Below are positions 55,784 to 64,000 of a stretch of 64,000 nt of DNA, piece by piece. Below the pieces are notes generated by a model. It was not told the DNA's origin and did not search any database. It saw only the letters and a program-made list of their open reading frames with translations. The first letter of the stretch is position 1; the number at the start of each line of letters is the position of its first letter. Source of the stretch: Pantoea sp. Lij88 (GTDB lineage Bacteria > Pseudomonadota > Gammaproteobacteria > Enterobacterales > Enterobacteriaceae); NCBI RefSeq assembly GCF_030062155.1, contig NZ_CP118269.1, forward strand, positions 496,001-560,000, given 5' to 3'. Position numbers and translations under genes: made by a program.

Positions 55784-57727
55784 TTACTTCTGCTGTAAAT
55801 TCACCTGCCACAGAGCAAAGCCAATCGCATCTGTCCCTTTGGGCTGAAGCGGATATTGCGCATGCTGCTTAATAAACCCGGTCGCTTTGTCACCCGGTGC
55901 CGTTTCAAACTGAATATCGAGCGGGGTGGATGAGTTAATCGGTGCCAGACGCCAGTTATTGTCGGCTTTTGGCTGCACTGCGCCGTGCGCTTTGGTTTCT
56001 GCGCTGATATAGGCTGCAACGACCGAACGGTTCTCATCCGGCGAGGCAAAAGCGATGTACTTATCCCCGGTGCCGGCAAACTTGCCGCCGTAAGCGCGAT
56101 AGTTATTGGTCGCCACCAGGAACGTCGCCTGCGGATCGATGGGCTTACCCTGCCAGGTGAGCTGTCGGATACGGGAGGCATCAGGATGGATCAGCTGACA
56201 CTCCGCATCGTAGCGCGCAGGCTGGGTCACATCGATCTGGTAGTTCACCCCATCGATCACATCGAAGTTGTAGGTGCGGAAATCCCAGTTGATCAGCGAC
56301 TGGGTTTTGGTCCTGTGCGGATCGATCTGGTTAAACTGGCCCGCAGAACACTCCAGCCACTCTTTCACCTGCGCACCGGTCACTTTCATGACTACCAGGG
56401 TGTTGGGATAGAGATAGAGATCGGCGGCATTACGGAAAGTCAGCGCGCCTTTCTCGACTTCGACATAGCTGGCGGGATCGTTTTTACGTCCGCCCGCTTT
56501 AAACGGCGCGGCAGCAGAGAGCACCGGCAGACGGCCCAAATCCGGATCGCCCTGAATGAAATGCTCCACGTAGGCGCGCTGGGCATTATTGACGATTTGC
56601 ACCGTTGGATCGTCCTGAACCAGCGACAGATAGCTGTACATCACGTCAGCGGACTTGCCGATGGGCTTCGCTACAAACTCCCGCGTCGCGCGGTGATCGT
56701 CAGCCAGCACTTTCACCAGCGCCGGATCCTCCGCCGCCAGTGATTTCTTCGCAGCGGTATCGTAGATTGGCCGCGCCTCTGCTTTGCCGCTGCTCACCTG
56801 CCAGCGTCCGCCTTCATTGTTCAGCACCAGATCGACCACACCAAGGTGATCGCCCCACATGCCCGGCATCACTGACGGGATTCCGTTCAGCGTGCCGTTA
56901 GCGATATCCGCGCCCTTGATGTCAGCAAACTCTTTGCTGGGGAAGACCGCGTGCGCATGGCCAAACAGAATGGCACTGATGCCTTCCACCTGGCTGAGAT
57001 AGTAAACGGAGTTCTCCGCCATCGTGTGATACGGCTCGCTGCTCAGGCCGGAGTGGGGGATGGCGATAATCAGATCGGCTCCCTGCCCGCGCATCTCAGG
57101 CACGTAGCGGCGTGCCGTCTCAGTGATGTCATCGACCCGCACTTTGCCCTGCAGGTTGGCTTTATCCCACACCATGATCTGTGGCGGCACAAAGCCGATA
57201 TAGCCAATCTTCAGCGTCTGCGTTTTGCCGTCGCGATCCACCACCGTGGTGGATTTGATGATGTAAGGGGTAAACAGAGGTTTGCCACTCTTTACATCAA
57301 TGACGTTGGCGTTCACATAAGGAAAGCGGGCACCTGCCAGCGCTTTTTTCAGGTAGGGCAGACCATAATTAAATTCGTGGTTACCGAGGTTACCGACCGC
57401 GTAATCCAGCGTATTGAGCGCCTTATAGACCGGATGGATCTCACCCTCACGTAATCCTTTGGCCGCCATGTAGTCGCCGAGCGGACTGCCCTGAATGATG
57501 TCACCGTTATCGACCAGCAGGCTGTTTTTCACCTCCTGACGTGCGGCGTGAATCAGCGTGGCGGTTCGCACCAGACCAAACTTCTCGGTTGGCGTGTCTT
57601 TGTAGTAATCGAAATCCATCATATTGCTGTGCAGATCGGTGGTTTCCAGTACACGCAAATCCACCGTCGCGGCCTGGGTGGCGACGGAAACGCTCAGGGC
57701 CAGTAACATCATTCCGGGCTTAAACAT
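55784..57727 (-). CDS. cpdB: 2',3'-cyclic-nucleotide phosphodiesterase/3'-nucleotidase
   Basis: Periplasmic bifunctional enzyme that releases nucleosides from cyclic nucleotides and 3'-nucleotides. It has 647 residues. Signal peptide to about residue 19 ([12 protein letters not shown]). The metallophosphatase domain has [49 protein letters not shown] and [10 protein letters not shown]. The 5'-nucleotidase C-terminal domain follows from about residue 350. AGGAG precedes the ATG. It is divergent from cysQ, as in E. coli. Confidence 0.97.
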   Translation of the reverse strand: MFKPGMMLLALSVSVATQAATVDLRVLETTDLHSNMMDFDYYKDTPTEKFGLVRTATLIHAARQEVKNSLLVDNGDIIQGSPLGDYMAAKGLREGEIHPVYKALNTLDYAVGNLGNHEFNYGLPYLKKALAGARFPYVNANVIDVKSGKPLFTPYIIKSTTVVDRDGKTQTLKIGYIGFVPPQIMVWDKANLQGKVRVDDITETARRYVPEMRGQGADLIIAIPHSGLSSEPYHTMAENSVYYLSQVEGISAILFGHAHAVFPSKEFADIKGADIANGTLNGIPSVMPGMWGDHLGVVDLVLNNEGGRWQVSSGKAEARPIYDTAAKKSLAAEDPALVKVLADDHRATREFVAKPIGKSADVMYSYLSLVQDDPTVQIVNNAQRAYVEHFIQGDPDLGRLPVLSAAAPFKAGGRKNDPASYVEVEKGALTFRNAADLYLYPNTLVVMKVTGAQVKEWLECSAGQFNQIDPHRTKTQSLINWDFRTYNFDVIDGVNYQIDVTQPARYDAECQLIHPDASRIRQLTWQGKPIDPQATFLVATNNYRAYGGKFAGTGDKYIAFASPDENRSVVAAYISAETKAHGAVQPKADNNWRLAPINSSTPLDIQFETAPGDKATGFIKQHAQYPLQPKGTDAIGFALWQVNLQQK

Positions 57728-58021
57728 GCTTGCTCCTGCTGCAAATTAAATTCAGGCTCTCAAAATAATGTAAAAGCATGACAGATAGTCATTTTAAATC
57801 GTGATGGATATAACGTTTTGGCGCATCGGCCAGCGACTGATTCTTATACGAGAAGGACGCAGGGGTGTCGGCATGGCGATAAGCGGGTAACTATGATATT
57901 GATATATCTATAAAATGAATCGCTGACGTGCCGTTAAACCGGCACTTCAGGCGGAACTGCTAAAATGTCACTATCTGACGATGAGCTGATCCGGCAGCAG
58001 ACAGACACAATGAGGTGAAAA
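57728..58021. other. cpdB-cysQ divergent intergenic region
   Basis: 294 bp without a gene. The part 57885-57925 is AT-rich (TATGATATTGATATATC and TATAAAAT) and is the likely promoter area for cysQ. No named regulator site was recognised. Confidence 0.5.
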
Positions 58022-58765
58022 ATGTTAGAGCAAATCTGCCAACTGGCACGCGAAGCAGGCGACGCGATTATGCAGGTCTATGACGGTGCCGCGCCGCTTG
58101 ACGTTTCTCACAAATCGGATGATTCACCGGTGACCGCCGCGGATATCGCTGCGCACGAGGTGATCCTTGCTGGCCTCAAAAAGTTAACGCCTGATGTTCC
58201 CGTGTTGTCGGAAGAAGATCCGCCAGCCTGGGAGGTGCGGCAGCACTGGCAGCGCTACTGGCTGGTCGATCCGCTGGATGGCACCAAAGAGTTCATCAAA
58301 CGTAACGGCGAATTTACCGTCAACATTGCGCTGATTGAAGAGGGTAAACCGGTGATGGGCGTGGTCTATGCGCCGGTCCTGGGCGTAATGTACTCTGCGG
58401 CAGAGGGCAAAGCGTGGAAAGAAGAAGGCGGTCAGCGCGAACAGATCCATGTCCGTGACGCGCGTCCTCCGCTGGTGGTGGTAAGCCGCTCACATGGCGA
58501 CGACGACGAGATGAAAGAGTACCTGAAGCAGCTGGGTGAACATCAGACCGTTGCGACCGGCTCCTCACTGAAGTTCTGCCTGGTGGCAGAGGGGAAAGCC
58601 CAGCTCTATCCGCGTTTCGGGCCAACCAACATCTGGGATACCGGCGCGGGCCACGCCGTGGCAATGGCCGCGGGTGCGCATGTGCATGACTGGCAGGGTA
58701 AAACCCTGGACTACGCACCGCGTGAATCTTTCCTGAATCCCGGCTTCCGCGTCTCCCTGTTTTAA
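58022..58765 (+). CDS. cysQ: 3'(2'),5'-bisphosphate nucleotidase CysQ
   Basis: Magnesium-dependent phosphatase that removes 3'-phosphoadenosine 5'-phosphate, a by-product of sulfate assimilation. It has 247 residues. Inositol-monophosphatase-fold motifs are SEEDPP and [27 protein letters not shown], with [17 protein letters not shown] at the C terminus. GAGG lies before the ATG. It is convergent with ytfJ. Confidence 0.97.
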   Translation: MLEQICQLAREAGDAIMQVYDGAAPLDVSHKSDDSPVTAADIAAHEVILAGLKKLTPDVPVLSEEDPPAWEVRQHWQRYWLVDPLDGTKEFIKRNGEFTVNIALIEEGKPVMGVVYAPVLGVMYSAAEGKAWKEEGGQREQIHVRDARPPLVVVSRSHGDDDEMKEYLKQLGEHQTVATGSSLKFCLVAEGKAQLYPRFGPTNIWDTGAGHAVAMAAGAHVHDWQGKTLDYAPRESFLNPGFRVSLF

Positions 58766-58783
58766 GGCGGTCTGATCCTGAGT

Positions 58784-58813
58784 GCCCGGCGGCTGACTCT
58801 CCCGTCGCCGGGC
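58784..58813. terminator. Hairpin between cysQ and ytfJ
   Basis: Stem GCCCGGCG/CGCCGGGC with a 14-nt loop lies between the convergent gene ends. T-tracts are weak on both sides. Confidence 0.5.
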
Positions 58814-58821
58814 GTTCAGGA

Positions 58822-59379
58822 TTACTCCTTCAGCAGAGAGGTGACCAGCGTCATCACCTTTGTCACTTCATCCTGCGTCAGCGAACCATCCTTCACGAAT
58901 TTCACCTTGCCCTGCTTATCCAGCACCACAATGGCGGAACCGCCCGGCTGTAACTGCCAGGCATGCTGCACATTGCCCTTGCTGTCGATGACAAACTGCG
59001 ACCACGGATATTGCTGTTTGTTGGTCTCGACGCTGCTGCGCACAAACATGCCCGTGCCGGGAATCGCATCATCGGTATTCACGATGGTGGTGGTCTGATA
59101 GCGATCATGCGGCAGCTTCGCGGCTTTGATCGCCTCTATCAGCGCCGCGTTCATCTCTTTCGCAGATGAGCGACCGGCAATATGCTGGACCACACGAACT
59201 TTTCCGCTGAGCTGCGCGCTATTCCAGTTTTTGTAGCTAAACTTCTCCTGTTGCAATAACAGCTCGCCCTTGTCATTCACGCCAACGGCCGGTACCCGCA
59301 TATCCTGCCTGAGGTCATGGGCCATCACGCTTGCCGGTATCAGTAAAGACAACGCCACAGCTGCCAGAGTTATTCGCAT
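58822..59379 (-). CDS. ytfJ: Periplasmic thioredoxin-like protein YtfJ
   Basis: Exported protein of 185 residues. The signal peptide MRITLAAVALSLLIPASVMA is followed by a thioredoxin-like fold in which the usual CxxC is absent; the predicted active region reads VVQHIAGRSSAKEMN. It matches E. coli YtfJ of unknown function. AAGGAAA precedes the ATG. It is convergent with cysQ and divergent from ytfK. Confidence 0.92.
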   Translation of the reverse strand: MRITLAAVALSLLIPASVMAHDLRQDMRVPAVGVNDKGELLLQQEKFSYKNWNSAQLSGKVRVVQHIAGRSSAKEMNAALIEAIKAAKLPHDRYQTTTIVNTDDAIPGTGMFVRSSVETNKQQYPWSQFVIDSKGNVQHAWQLQPGGSAIVVLDKQGKVKFVKDGSLTQDEVTKVMTLVTSLLKE

Positions 59380-59694
59380 TGCTATTTCCTTAAGTGATCA
59401 GACCAGTCAGTCATTTTACTGCAATAGTAAGCAGGGATGATGCGCCTGTCCTGGAAAGGTGTCAGGTTTGTTATGGCCGCCACAATTCCTTAACCAACGA
59501 AGGTTTATACTGTGTTATATGAGGCTCATAACAGAGTGTTCTGTAATGATGTGTCAATTCAGTAAAAAAATTCACTTTCAGGAACACTAACAGGTTTGGG
59601 TGTTCTATAGTTATCGCGAATTCGCGCTTCATGGGCTGGAACCAAATTTGGAAACAGCGAAGCGTGCTTTAAAAATGTACAGGAGTCATACAGC
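59380..59694. promoter_or_regulatory. ytfJ-ytfK divergent control region
   Basis: 315 bp without a gene. GTGTTC occurs at 59536-59541 and 59600-59605, and its complement GAACAC at 59582-59587. AGTGTTC (59535) can thus pair with GAACACT (59582-59588) or GAACAC with the second GTGTTC, giving two alternative stems ahead of ytfK. No confident promoter was assigned. Confidence 0.4.
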
Positions 59695-59901
59695 ATGAAG
59701 ATCTTCCAGCGCTATAATCCGCTGCAAATAGCGAAATATGTAAAAACGCTGTTCAAAGGAAGGTTGTATATCAAGGACGTTGGCGCGTTCGAGTTCGATA
59801 AAGGGAAAGTCTTAATCCCACGCGTCAAAGACAAACAGCACCTGAGCGTGATGTCAGAAATTAACCGCCAGGTCGTGCGTCTCAAGCTTGAGTTCAACTA
59901 A
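59695..59901 (+). CDS. ytfK: Stringent-response regulator YtfK (DUF1107)
   Basis: Small protein of 68 residues. E. coli YtfK binds SpoT and tips its activity towards (p)ppGpp synthesis during phosphate or fatty-acid starvation. The sequence [22 protein letters not shown] is strongly conserved. CAGGAG precedes the ATG. The long upstream region suggests that it is individually regulated. Confidence 0.95.
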   Translation: MKIFQRYNPLQIAKYVKTLFKGRLYIKDVGAFEFDKGKVLIPRVKDKQHLSVMSEINRQVVRLKLEFN

Positions 59902-59905
59902 ACAC

Positions 59906-59926
59906 AAGGGCGCCATCGGCGCCCTT
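59906..59926. terminator. Hairpin between ytfK and ytfL
   Basis: A 9-bp stem AAGGGCGCC/GGCGCCCTT with an ATC loop, 4 bp after the ytfK stop and 7 bp before the convergent ytfL stop. It probably works in both directions, though T-tracts are short. Confidence 0.7.
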
Positions 59927-59933
59927 AGTCATT

Positions 59934-61256
59934 CTACTCTTCTTCGCTTTTCGTCATGCTCAGCACCGGCGGTCGTTCATCGATGCGGGTGACCAGCAGC
60001 TGGTCGATACGATAGCTATCAATATCCACCACCTCGAATTTGTAGCCCGCAAACTTCACAAAATCGGTCCGCTTTGGAATCTTACGCAGCATATACATCA
60101 TAAAGCCGCCGATGGTCTCGTAGTTGCCTGACTGCGGGAAATCATCGATGTCCAGCACGCGCATCACATCATCAATAGGCGTGCCGCCTTCAACCAGCCA
60201 TGAGTTCTCATCACGCGCCACAATCTGCTCTTCCATGCCCTGACCGACCAGATCGCCCATCAGCGTGGTCATTACGTCATTCAGGGTAATGATGCCCACG
60301 ACCAGCGCATATTCGTTCATGATCACCGCGAAATCTTCGCCAGCCGTTTTGAAACTTTCCAGCGCTTCAGAGAGGGTGAGCGTATCAGGCACGATCAGCG
60401 CAGAGCGAATCTGCAGGCCGCTGTTCAGCGCCATGCTCTGATTACCCAGGACGCGCAGCAGCAGCTCTTTTGAGTCAACATAGCCGACGATATGGTCGAT
60501 ATCGCCGCTACAGACCAGGAACTTCGAGTGAGGATGCTGGGCGATTTTGGTCTTAAGGCTGGTCTCATCTTCATGCAGATCAAACCAGACAATATTCTCG
60601 CGCGAGGTCATGGAAGAGGGAACGGTTCGCGACTCCAGCTCAAACACGTTTTCAATCAGCTCATGTTCCTGCTTACGCAGCACGCCAGCCAGCGCACCGG
60701 CTTCCACCACCGCGTAGATATCGTCGGAGGTAATGTCATCTTTACGCACCATCGGCAGCTTGAAAATGCGGAAGAAGACGTTCGCCAGGCCATTAAACAG
60801 AAACACCAGCGGACGCATCACCAGCAGACAGAAACGCATCGGGTTAATGATGCGCAGCGCGATGGTTTCCGGGGCGACCATGCCAACCCGCTTTGGGGTT
60901 AAGTCGGCAAACAGGATAAACAGGCTGGTCACGATGGTGAATGAACAGATAAAGCTGAGCTGTTCCGCCAGTTCCGGCGAGACAAAGCGGTTAAACAGGC
61001 CGCTGAAAACCGGTGAAAACGCCGCGTCGCCGACAATACCGCCGAGAATGGCGACGGCGTTAAGGCCAATCTGCACCACGGTGAAGAACATGCCCGGCGT
61101 TTCCTGCATTTTCAGCACGCGCTGGGCATTCACGTTGCCTTCGTCGGCCAGCAGTTTCAGTTTGATCTTACGGGCAGCCGCCAGCGAGATCTCTGACAGA
61201 GAGAAAAAGGCACTGATTACGATCAGCAACAGAATGACAAGTAAGCTATCTAACAT
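59934..61256 (-). CDS. ytfL: CNNM/CBS-domain membrane protein YtfL
   Basis: Inner-membrane protein of 440 residues. An N-terminal CNNM domain with about four helices (SLLVILLLIVISAFFSLSEISLAA and following, to about residue 200) precedes two CBS domains (about 210-340) and a CorC_HlyC domain (about 355-430). E. coli YtfL has been linked to putrescine export and pH homeostasis; related proteins affect magnesium or cobalt transport. It ends in acidic EEE. Confidence 0.94.
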   Translation of the reverse strand: MLDSLLVILLLIVISAFFSLSEISLAAARKIKLKLLADEGNVNAQRVLKMQETPGMFFTVVQIGLNAVAILGGIVGDAAFSPVFSGLFNRFVSPELAEQLSFICSFTIVTSLFILFADLTPKRVGMVAPETIALRIINPMRFCLLVMRPLVFLFNGLANVFFRIFKLPMVRKDDITSDDIYAVVEAGALAGVLRKQEHELIENVFELESRTVPSSMTSRENIVWFDLHEDETSLKTKIAQHPHSKFLVCSGDIDHIVGYVDSKELLLRVLGNQSMALNSGLQIRSALIVPDTLTLSEALESFKTAGEDFAVIMNEYALVVGIITLNDVMTTLMGDLVGQGMEEQIVARDENSWLVEGGTPIDDVMRVLDIDDFPQSGNYETIGGFMMYMLRKIPKRTDFVKFAGYKFEVVDIDSYRIDQLLVTRIDERPPVLSMTKSEEE

Positions 61257-61750
61257 ATGAGATCCAAAGGGTTATCCACTTGTCATTTTTGGCCTGGGCA
61301 GCGTGGGTAAGCGCAAACAGAGTTGGTTTATCCGTGAAACAGAGCTATCCGTGCCAAAAATGTCTGCGCCAGTTCGACAATAACGTAAATGTCGGGGCAG
61401 AAATGAAAACAGGCGAAATGCCTGTGGTGGCAGATTATAGCAGGAGCGCTCATCGGGCCGCCAGAGGGCAATCCGCCGCTTCAGACCGCATTCGCAGCCA
61501 GAGCAGGAAGATATCGGCTCGGATTTATCTGAGTGAGTCATTCCTGGCCGATCATTCCCTCCCGCAGGAGTTGTATCGGTCCCCCCATTTACCGACAATA
61601 GCCGCGTTATTTGAGTTAGAAGTCGATTTTGCGCCGCCGTTTGCCATAAAGTGCGGCTATGATGAGGATGTTGCCGTTGCGGTAGTGCGGGCAAAGATGA
61701 TTAATAAGCGCCCCGCGGAAAAGGGGCCGGCATGATTAACAGGAGTACAG
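61257..61750. other. Gap between ytfL and tamA without msrA
   Basis: 494 bp without a supportable gene. E. coli has msrA (methionine sulfoxide reductase) here, but no GCFWG motif or other MsrA segment is found in any frame. Open frames of 151 codons (61280-61735, plus) and 140 codons (61272-61694, minus) overlap each other and resemble no known protein. The tamA promoter and AGGAG site (61741-61745) lie at the right end. Confidence 0.6.
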
Positions 61751-63490
61751 GTGCCACGATTTTATGTTTATTGCATAGCTGGCCTGCTACTTGCCGCGCC
61801 CGCCCTTGAGGCGGCGACCGTGCGATTACAGGTAGATGGTTTAACCGGGGATCTGCAAAAGAATGTCAGAGCGCGCCTCTCCACCATCGGCAACGATGAG
61901 GTTTCAAATGATGGCCGCTTTCGTGCACGTGTCTCTGTTGCGATAAAAGAGGGACTGCGCGCGCTCGGTTACTACGAGCCGACCATCGACTTTGAATCCC
62001 GCCCCGCACCTGCGAAGGGCGGACGGCCCGTACTGTTGGCACATGTCACGCCTGGCGTACCGGTAAAAATCGGCGGCAGCAACATCGTGGTTGAAGGCGA
62101 TGCGCGCAATGATGCCGATTACAAAGCCTGGGTAAAGCAGGGACGGCCCAAAGTCGGCACGCAGCTTAACCACGGGCAGTATGACAAATTCAAAAGCGGC
62201 TTCTCTAATCTTGCGCTGCGTAACGGCTATTTCGACGGCACCTTTAAAAAAAGCCAGCTCGGCGTCTCGGTTGAGCGCCATGAAGCGTTCTGGGATATCG
62301 ACTACGACAGCGGCGAGCGCTATCGCTTTGGTAACGTCACATTTAAGGGATCGCAGATTCGTGAAGAGTATCTGCAAAACCTGGTGCCCTTTAAAGAGGG
62401 GGATTATTACAGCTCCCGTGATTTAGCCGAGCTGAACCGCCGCCTCTCCGCGACCGGCTGGTTCAATTCCGTCGTGGTTGCGCCAGAATTCAGCAAGGGA
62501 CGACAGACGAAGGTGCTGCCCCTGAGTGCGGTGATGTCACCCCGCACTGAAAACACCATTGAAACCGGCGTCGGCTATTCCACAGACGTCGGTCCGCGCC
62601 TGAAAGGCACCTGGAAAAAACCGTGGCTCAACGACAGCGGCCACAGCCTGGCGGCCAGTGCCTATGTTTCTGCGCCAGAACAGCAGGTCGATCTCAGCTA
62701 CAAAGTGCCGTTGCTGAAAAGTCCGCTGGAGCAGTACTACACCTTCTCTGGTGGCCTTAAGCGCACCGATCTCAATGACACCAAAGCCGACACCACGACG
62801 CTGGCGATGTCGCGCAACTGGGACAGCAGCAGCGGCTGGCAGAAGGCGGTCAATCTGCGCTGGAGCCTGGATCACTTTACGCAGGCCAGCGTGACGAACA
62901 CCACCATGCTGCTCTATCCGGGCGTCAGCGTTAACCGCACCCGTTCTCGTGGCGGCCTGATGCCGACCTGGGGCGATTCACAGCGCTATTCCGTCGACGT
63001 CTCGGATACGACATGGGGTTCCGATGTCGACTTCCTGATCCTGCAGGCGCAAAACGTCTGGATCCGTACTTTAGGCGACAGTCATCGCTTTATCGCGCGC
63101 GGCAACCTCGGCTGGATCGAAACCAACGACTTCGACAAAGTGCCGCCGGATCTGCGCTTCTTTGCCGGTGGCGACCGCAGTATTCGCGGCTACAAATACA
63201 AAAACATTTCACCACGTGATGACGACGGCAAACTCACCGGTGCGTCAAAACTGGCCACCGGATCGCTGGAATATCAGTACAACGTCACCGGTAAATGGTG
63301 GGGCGCGGTGTTTGTCGACTCGGGCGAAGCGGTTAACGACATCAAACAGAGCAATATCAAAACCGGTGCGGGTATCGGTGTGCGCTGGTCTTCACCGGTC
63401 GGCCCCATCAAATTTGATATCGCCAGACCTATCGGGGATGACGAGGAGCATGGATTGCAATTTTACGTAGGACTGGGGCCTGAACTATGA
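61751..63490 (+). CDS. tamA: Translocation and assembly module subunit TamA
   Basis: Outer-membrane Omp85-family protein that works with TamB in autotransporter assembly and envelope lipid homeostasis. It has 579 residues. The signal peptide ends near ALEA (about residue 21). Three POTRA domains (about 22-265) lead into a 16-strand barrel. The L6 loop motif is [19 protein letters not shown], and the last strand ends [11 protein letters not shown]. The start is GTG at 61751, with AGGAG 5 nt upstream. It overlaps tamB by 4 bp. Confidence 0.96.
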   Translation: MPRFYVYCIAGLLLAAPALEAATVRLQVDGLTGDLQKNVRARLSTIGNDEVSNDGRFRARVSVAIKEGLRALGYYEPTIDFESRPAPAKGGRPVLLAHVTPGVPVKIGGSNIVVEGDARNDADYKAWVKQGRPKVGTQLNHGQYDKFKSGFSNLALRNGYFDGTFKKSQLGVSVERHEAFWDIDYDSGERYRFGNVTFKGSQIREEYLQNLVPFKEGDYYSSRDLAELNRRLSATGWFNSVVVAPEFSKGRQTKVLPLSAVMSPRTENTIETGVGYSTDVGPRLKGTWKKPWLNDSGHSLAASAYVSAPEQQVDLSYKVPLLKSPLEQYYTFSGGLKRTDLNDTKADTTTLAMSRNWDSSSGWQKAVNLRWSLDHFTQASVTNTTMLLYPGVSVNRTRSRGGLMPTWGDSQRYSVDVSDTTWGSDVDFLILQAQNVWIRTLGDSHRFIARGNLGWIETNDFDKVPPDLRFFAGGDRSIRGYKYKNISPRDDDGKLTGASKLATGSLEYQYNVTGKWWGAVFVDSGEAVNDIKQSNIKTGAGIGVRWSSPVGPIKFDIARPIGDDEEHGLQFYVGLGPEL

Positions 63491-64000
63491 AGCTATGGAA
63501 AAAGGTCCTGATCGGTATTCTGATCTTTCTGGTTGTGCTGTTAGGTGGCGTGGCATTTTTAATCGGGACCACGCCGGGGCTGCATTTAGTGCTTAAGGGC
63601 GCGTCACGCTGGGTGCCCGGCCTGTCGATCAAACAGGTCGATGGCGGCTGGCGTAATCTGACCCTTAACGGTCTGCGTTACGAAATGCCAGGCGTCAGTG
63701 TGGATGCCGGGCAGATCCATCTGGCGGTGGATCTCAACTGCCTGCTGCACTCCTCCGTCTGCGTTAACGATGTCTCCCTGCGTGATATCAGCGTGGTGGT
63801 CGACAGTAAGAAGATGACGCCTGCCGCACCTGCGCCGGAAGAGGAGAGTGGCAACACCAACCTCAGCACGCCATACCCGATCACGCTGAGTCATCTTGGC
63901 CTGCACAACATCAATGTGAAAGTTGATGACACCGCGATCTCGCTGCTCGATTTCACTACCGGCCTGCAGTGGCAGGATCGCGCGCTGACGCTGAATCCGA
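63487..64000 (+). CDS. tamB: Translocation and assembly module subunit TamB, 5' part
   Basis: Only the first 171 codons are in the window. ATG 63487 overlaps the tamA stop (ATGA), so the genes are coupled. The N terminus [20 protein letters not shown] is a signal anchor, followed by the conserved [41 protein letters not shown] of TamB. TamB is a long periplasmic AsmA-like lipid bridge to TamA, functionally related to YhdP at the other end of this window. Confidence 0.95.
   Translation, partial: MKLWKKVLIGILIFLVVLLGGVAFLIGTTPGLHLVLKGASRWVPGLSIKQVDGGWRNLTLNGLRYEMPGVSVDAGQIHLAVDLNCLLHSSVCVNDVSLRDISVVVDSKKMTPAAPAPEEESGNTNLSTPYPITLSHLGLHNINVKVDDTAISLLDFTTGLQWQDRALTLNP

Noticed and set aside
61280..61735. 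A 151-codon plus-strand frame between ytfL and tamA
   Set aside because: Overlaps an equally long minus-strand frame, has no ribosome site and no recognisable domain.

Overview
The window is a gene-dense bacterial chromosome segment with roughly 55% or higher GC by eye. Nearly every protein closely resembles its Escherichia coli counterpart, and gene order follows two E. coli regions. It is clearly Enterobacterales. The missing E. coli-type blocks, the tandem yhcN copies and the added genes suggest the Erwiniaceae (Pantoea/Erwinia), but that genus-level guess is inference. No prophage, CRISPR array, insertion sequence or plasmid gene was seen.

Block 1 (1-16024) matches the E. coli 73-minute region: the 3' part of rng, yhdP, tldD, the divergent aaeR/aaeXAB aromatic-acid efflux locus, an inserted gabD-like semialdehyde dehydrogenase, yhcO, three tandem yhcN-family genes, argR and mdh. 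After mdh the order jumps to the E. coli 94-96-minute region. The junction (16025-16269) lies between two near-identical terminator hairpins and holds a 100-bp imperfect palindrome.

Block 2 (16270-40706) runs mscM-psd, rsgA, orn, three identical tRNA-Gly(GCC) genes, a DnaA-box/IHF-site region that looks like the DnaA-titrating locus datA, queG, and then the long co-directional nnr-tsaE-amiB-mutL-miaA-hfq-hflX-hflKC series. An ERIC element sits between hflX and hflK. yjeT, purA, nsrR, rnr and rlmB follow. The themes are tRNA and rRNA modification, cell-wall hydrolysis, mismatch repair, RNA chaperoning and membrane quality control.

Block 3 (40707-52330) holds aidB, bsmA, an extra methyl-accepting chemotaxis protein, yjfP and the complete L-ascorbate regulon: ulaR and ulaG on the minus strand, ulaABCDEF on the plus strand. 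Together these import L-ascorbate as the 6-phosphate and convert it to D-xylulose 5-phosphate. A repeated 9-bp word flanks the divergent ulaG/ulaA control region and may be an operator pair.

Block 4 (52331-64000) holds the rpsF-priB-rpsR-rplI ribosomal operon with a structured leader, ytfB, fklB, cpdB, cysQ, ytfJ, ytfK, ytfL, and tamA with the start of tamB. Relative to E. coli, yjfIJKLMC, cycA-ytfEFGH and msrA are absent from their usual places.

The most interesting non-coding signals are the datA-like region (22896-23145), the overlapping ARG boxes upstream of argR, the rearrangement junction at 16002-16266, the ula repeats, and a perfect 17-bp stem upstream of rpsF. I found no clearly novel multi-gene system.
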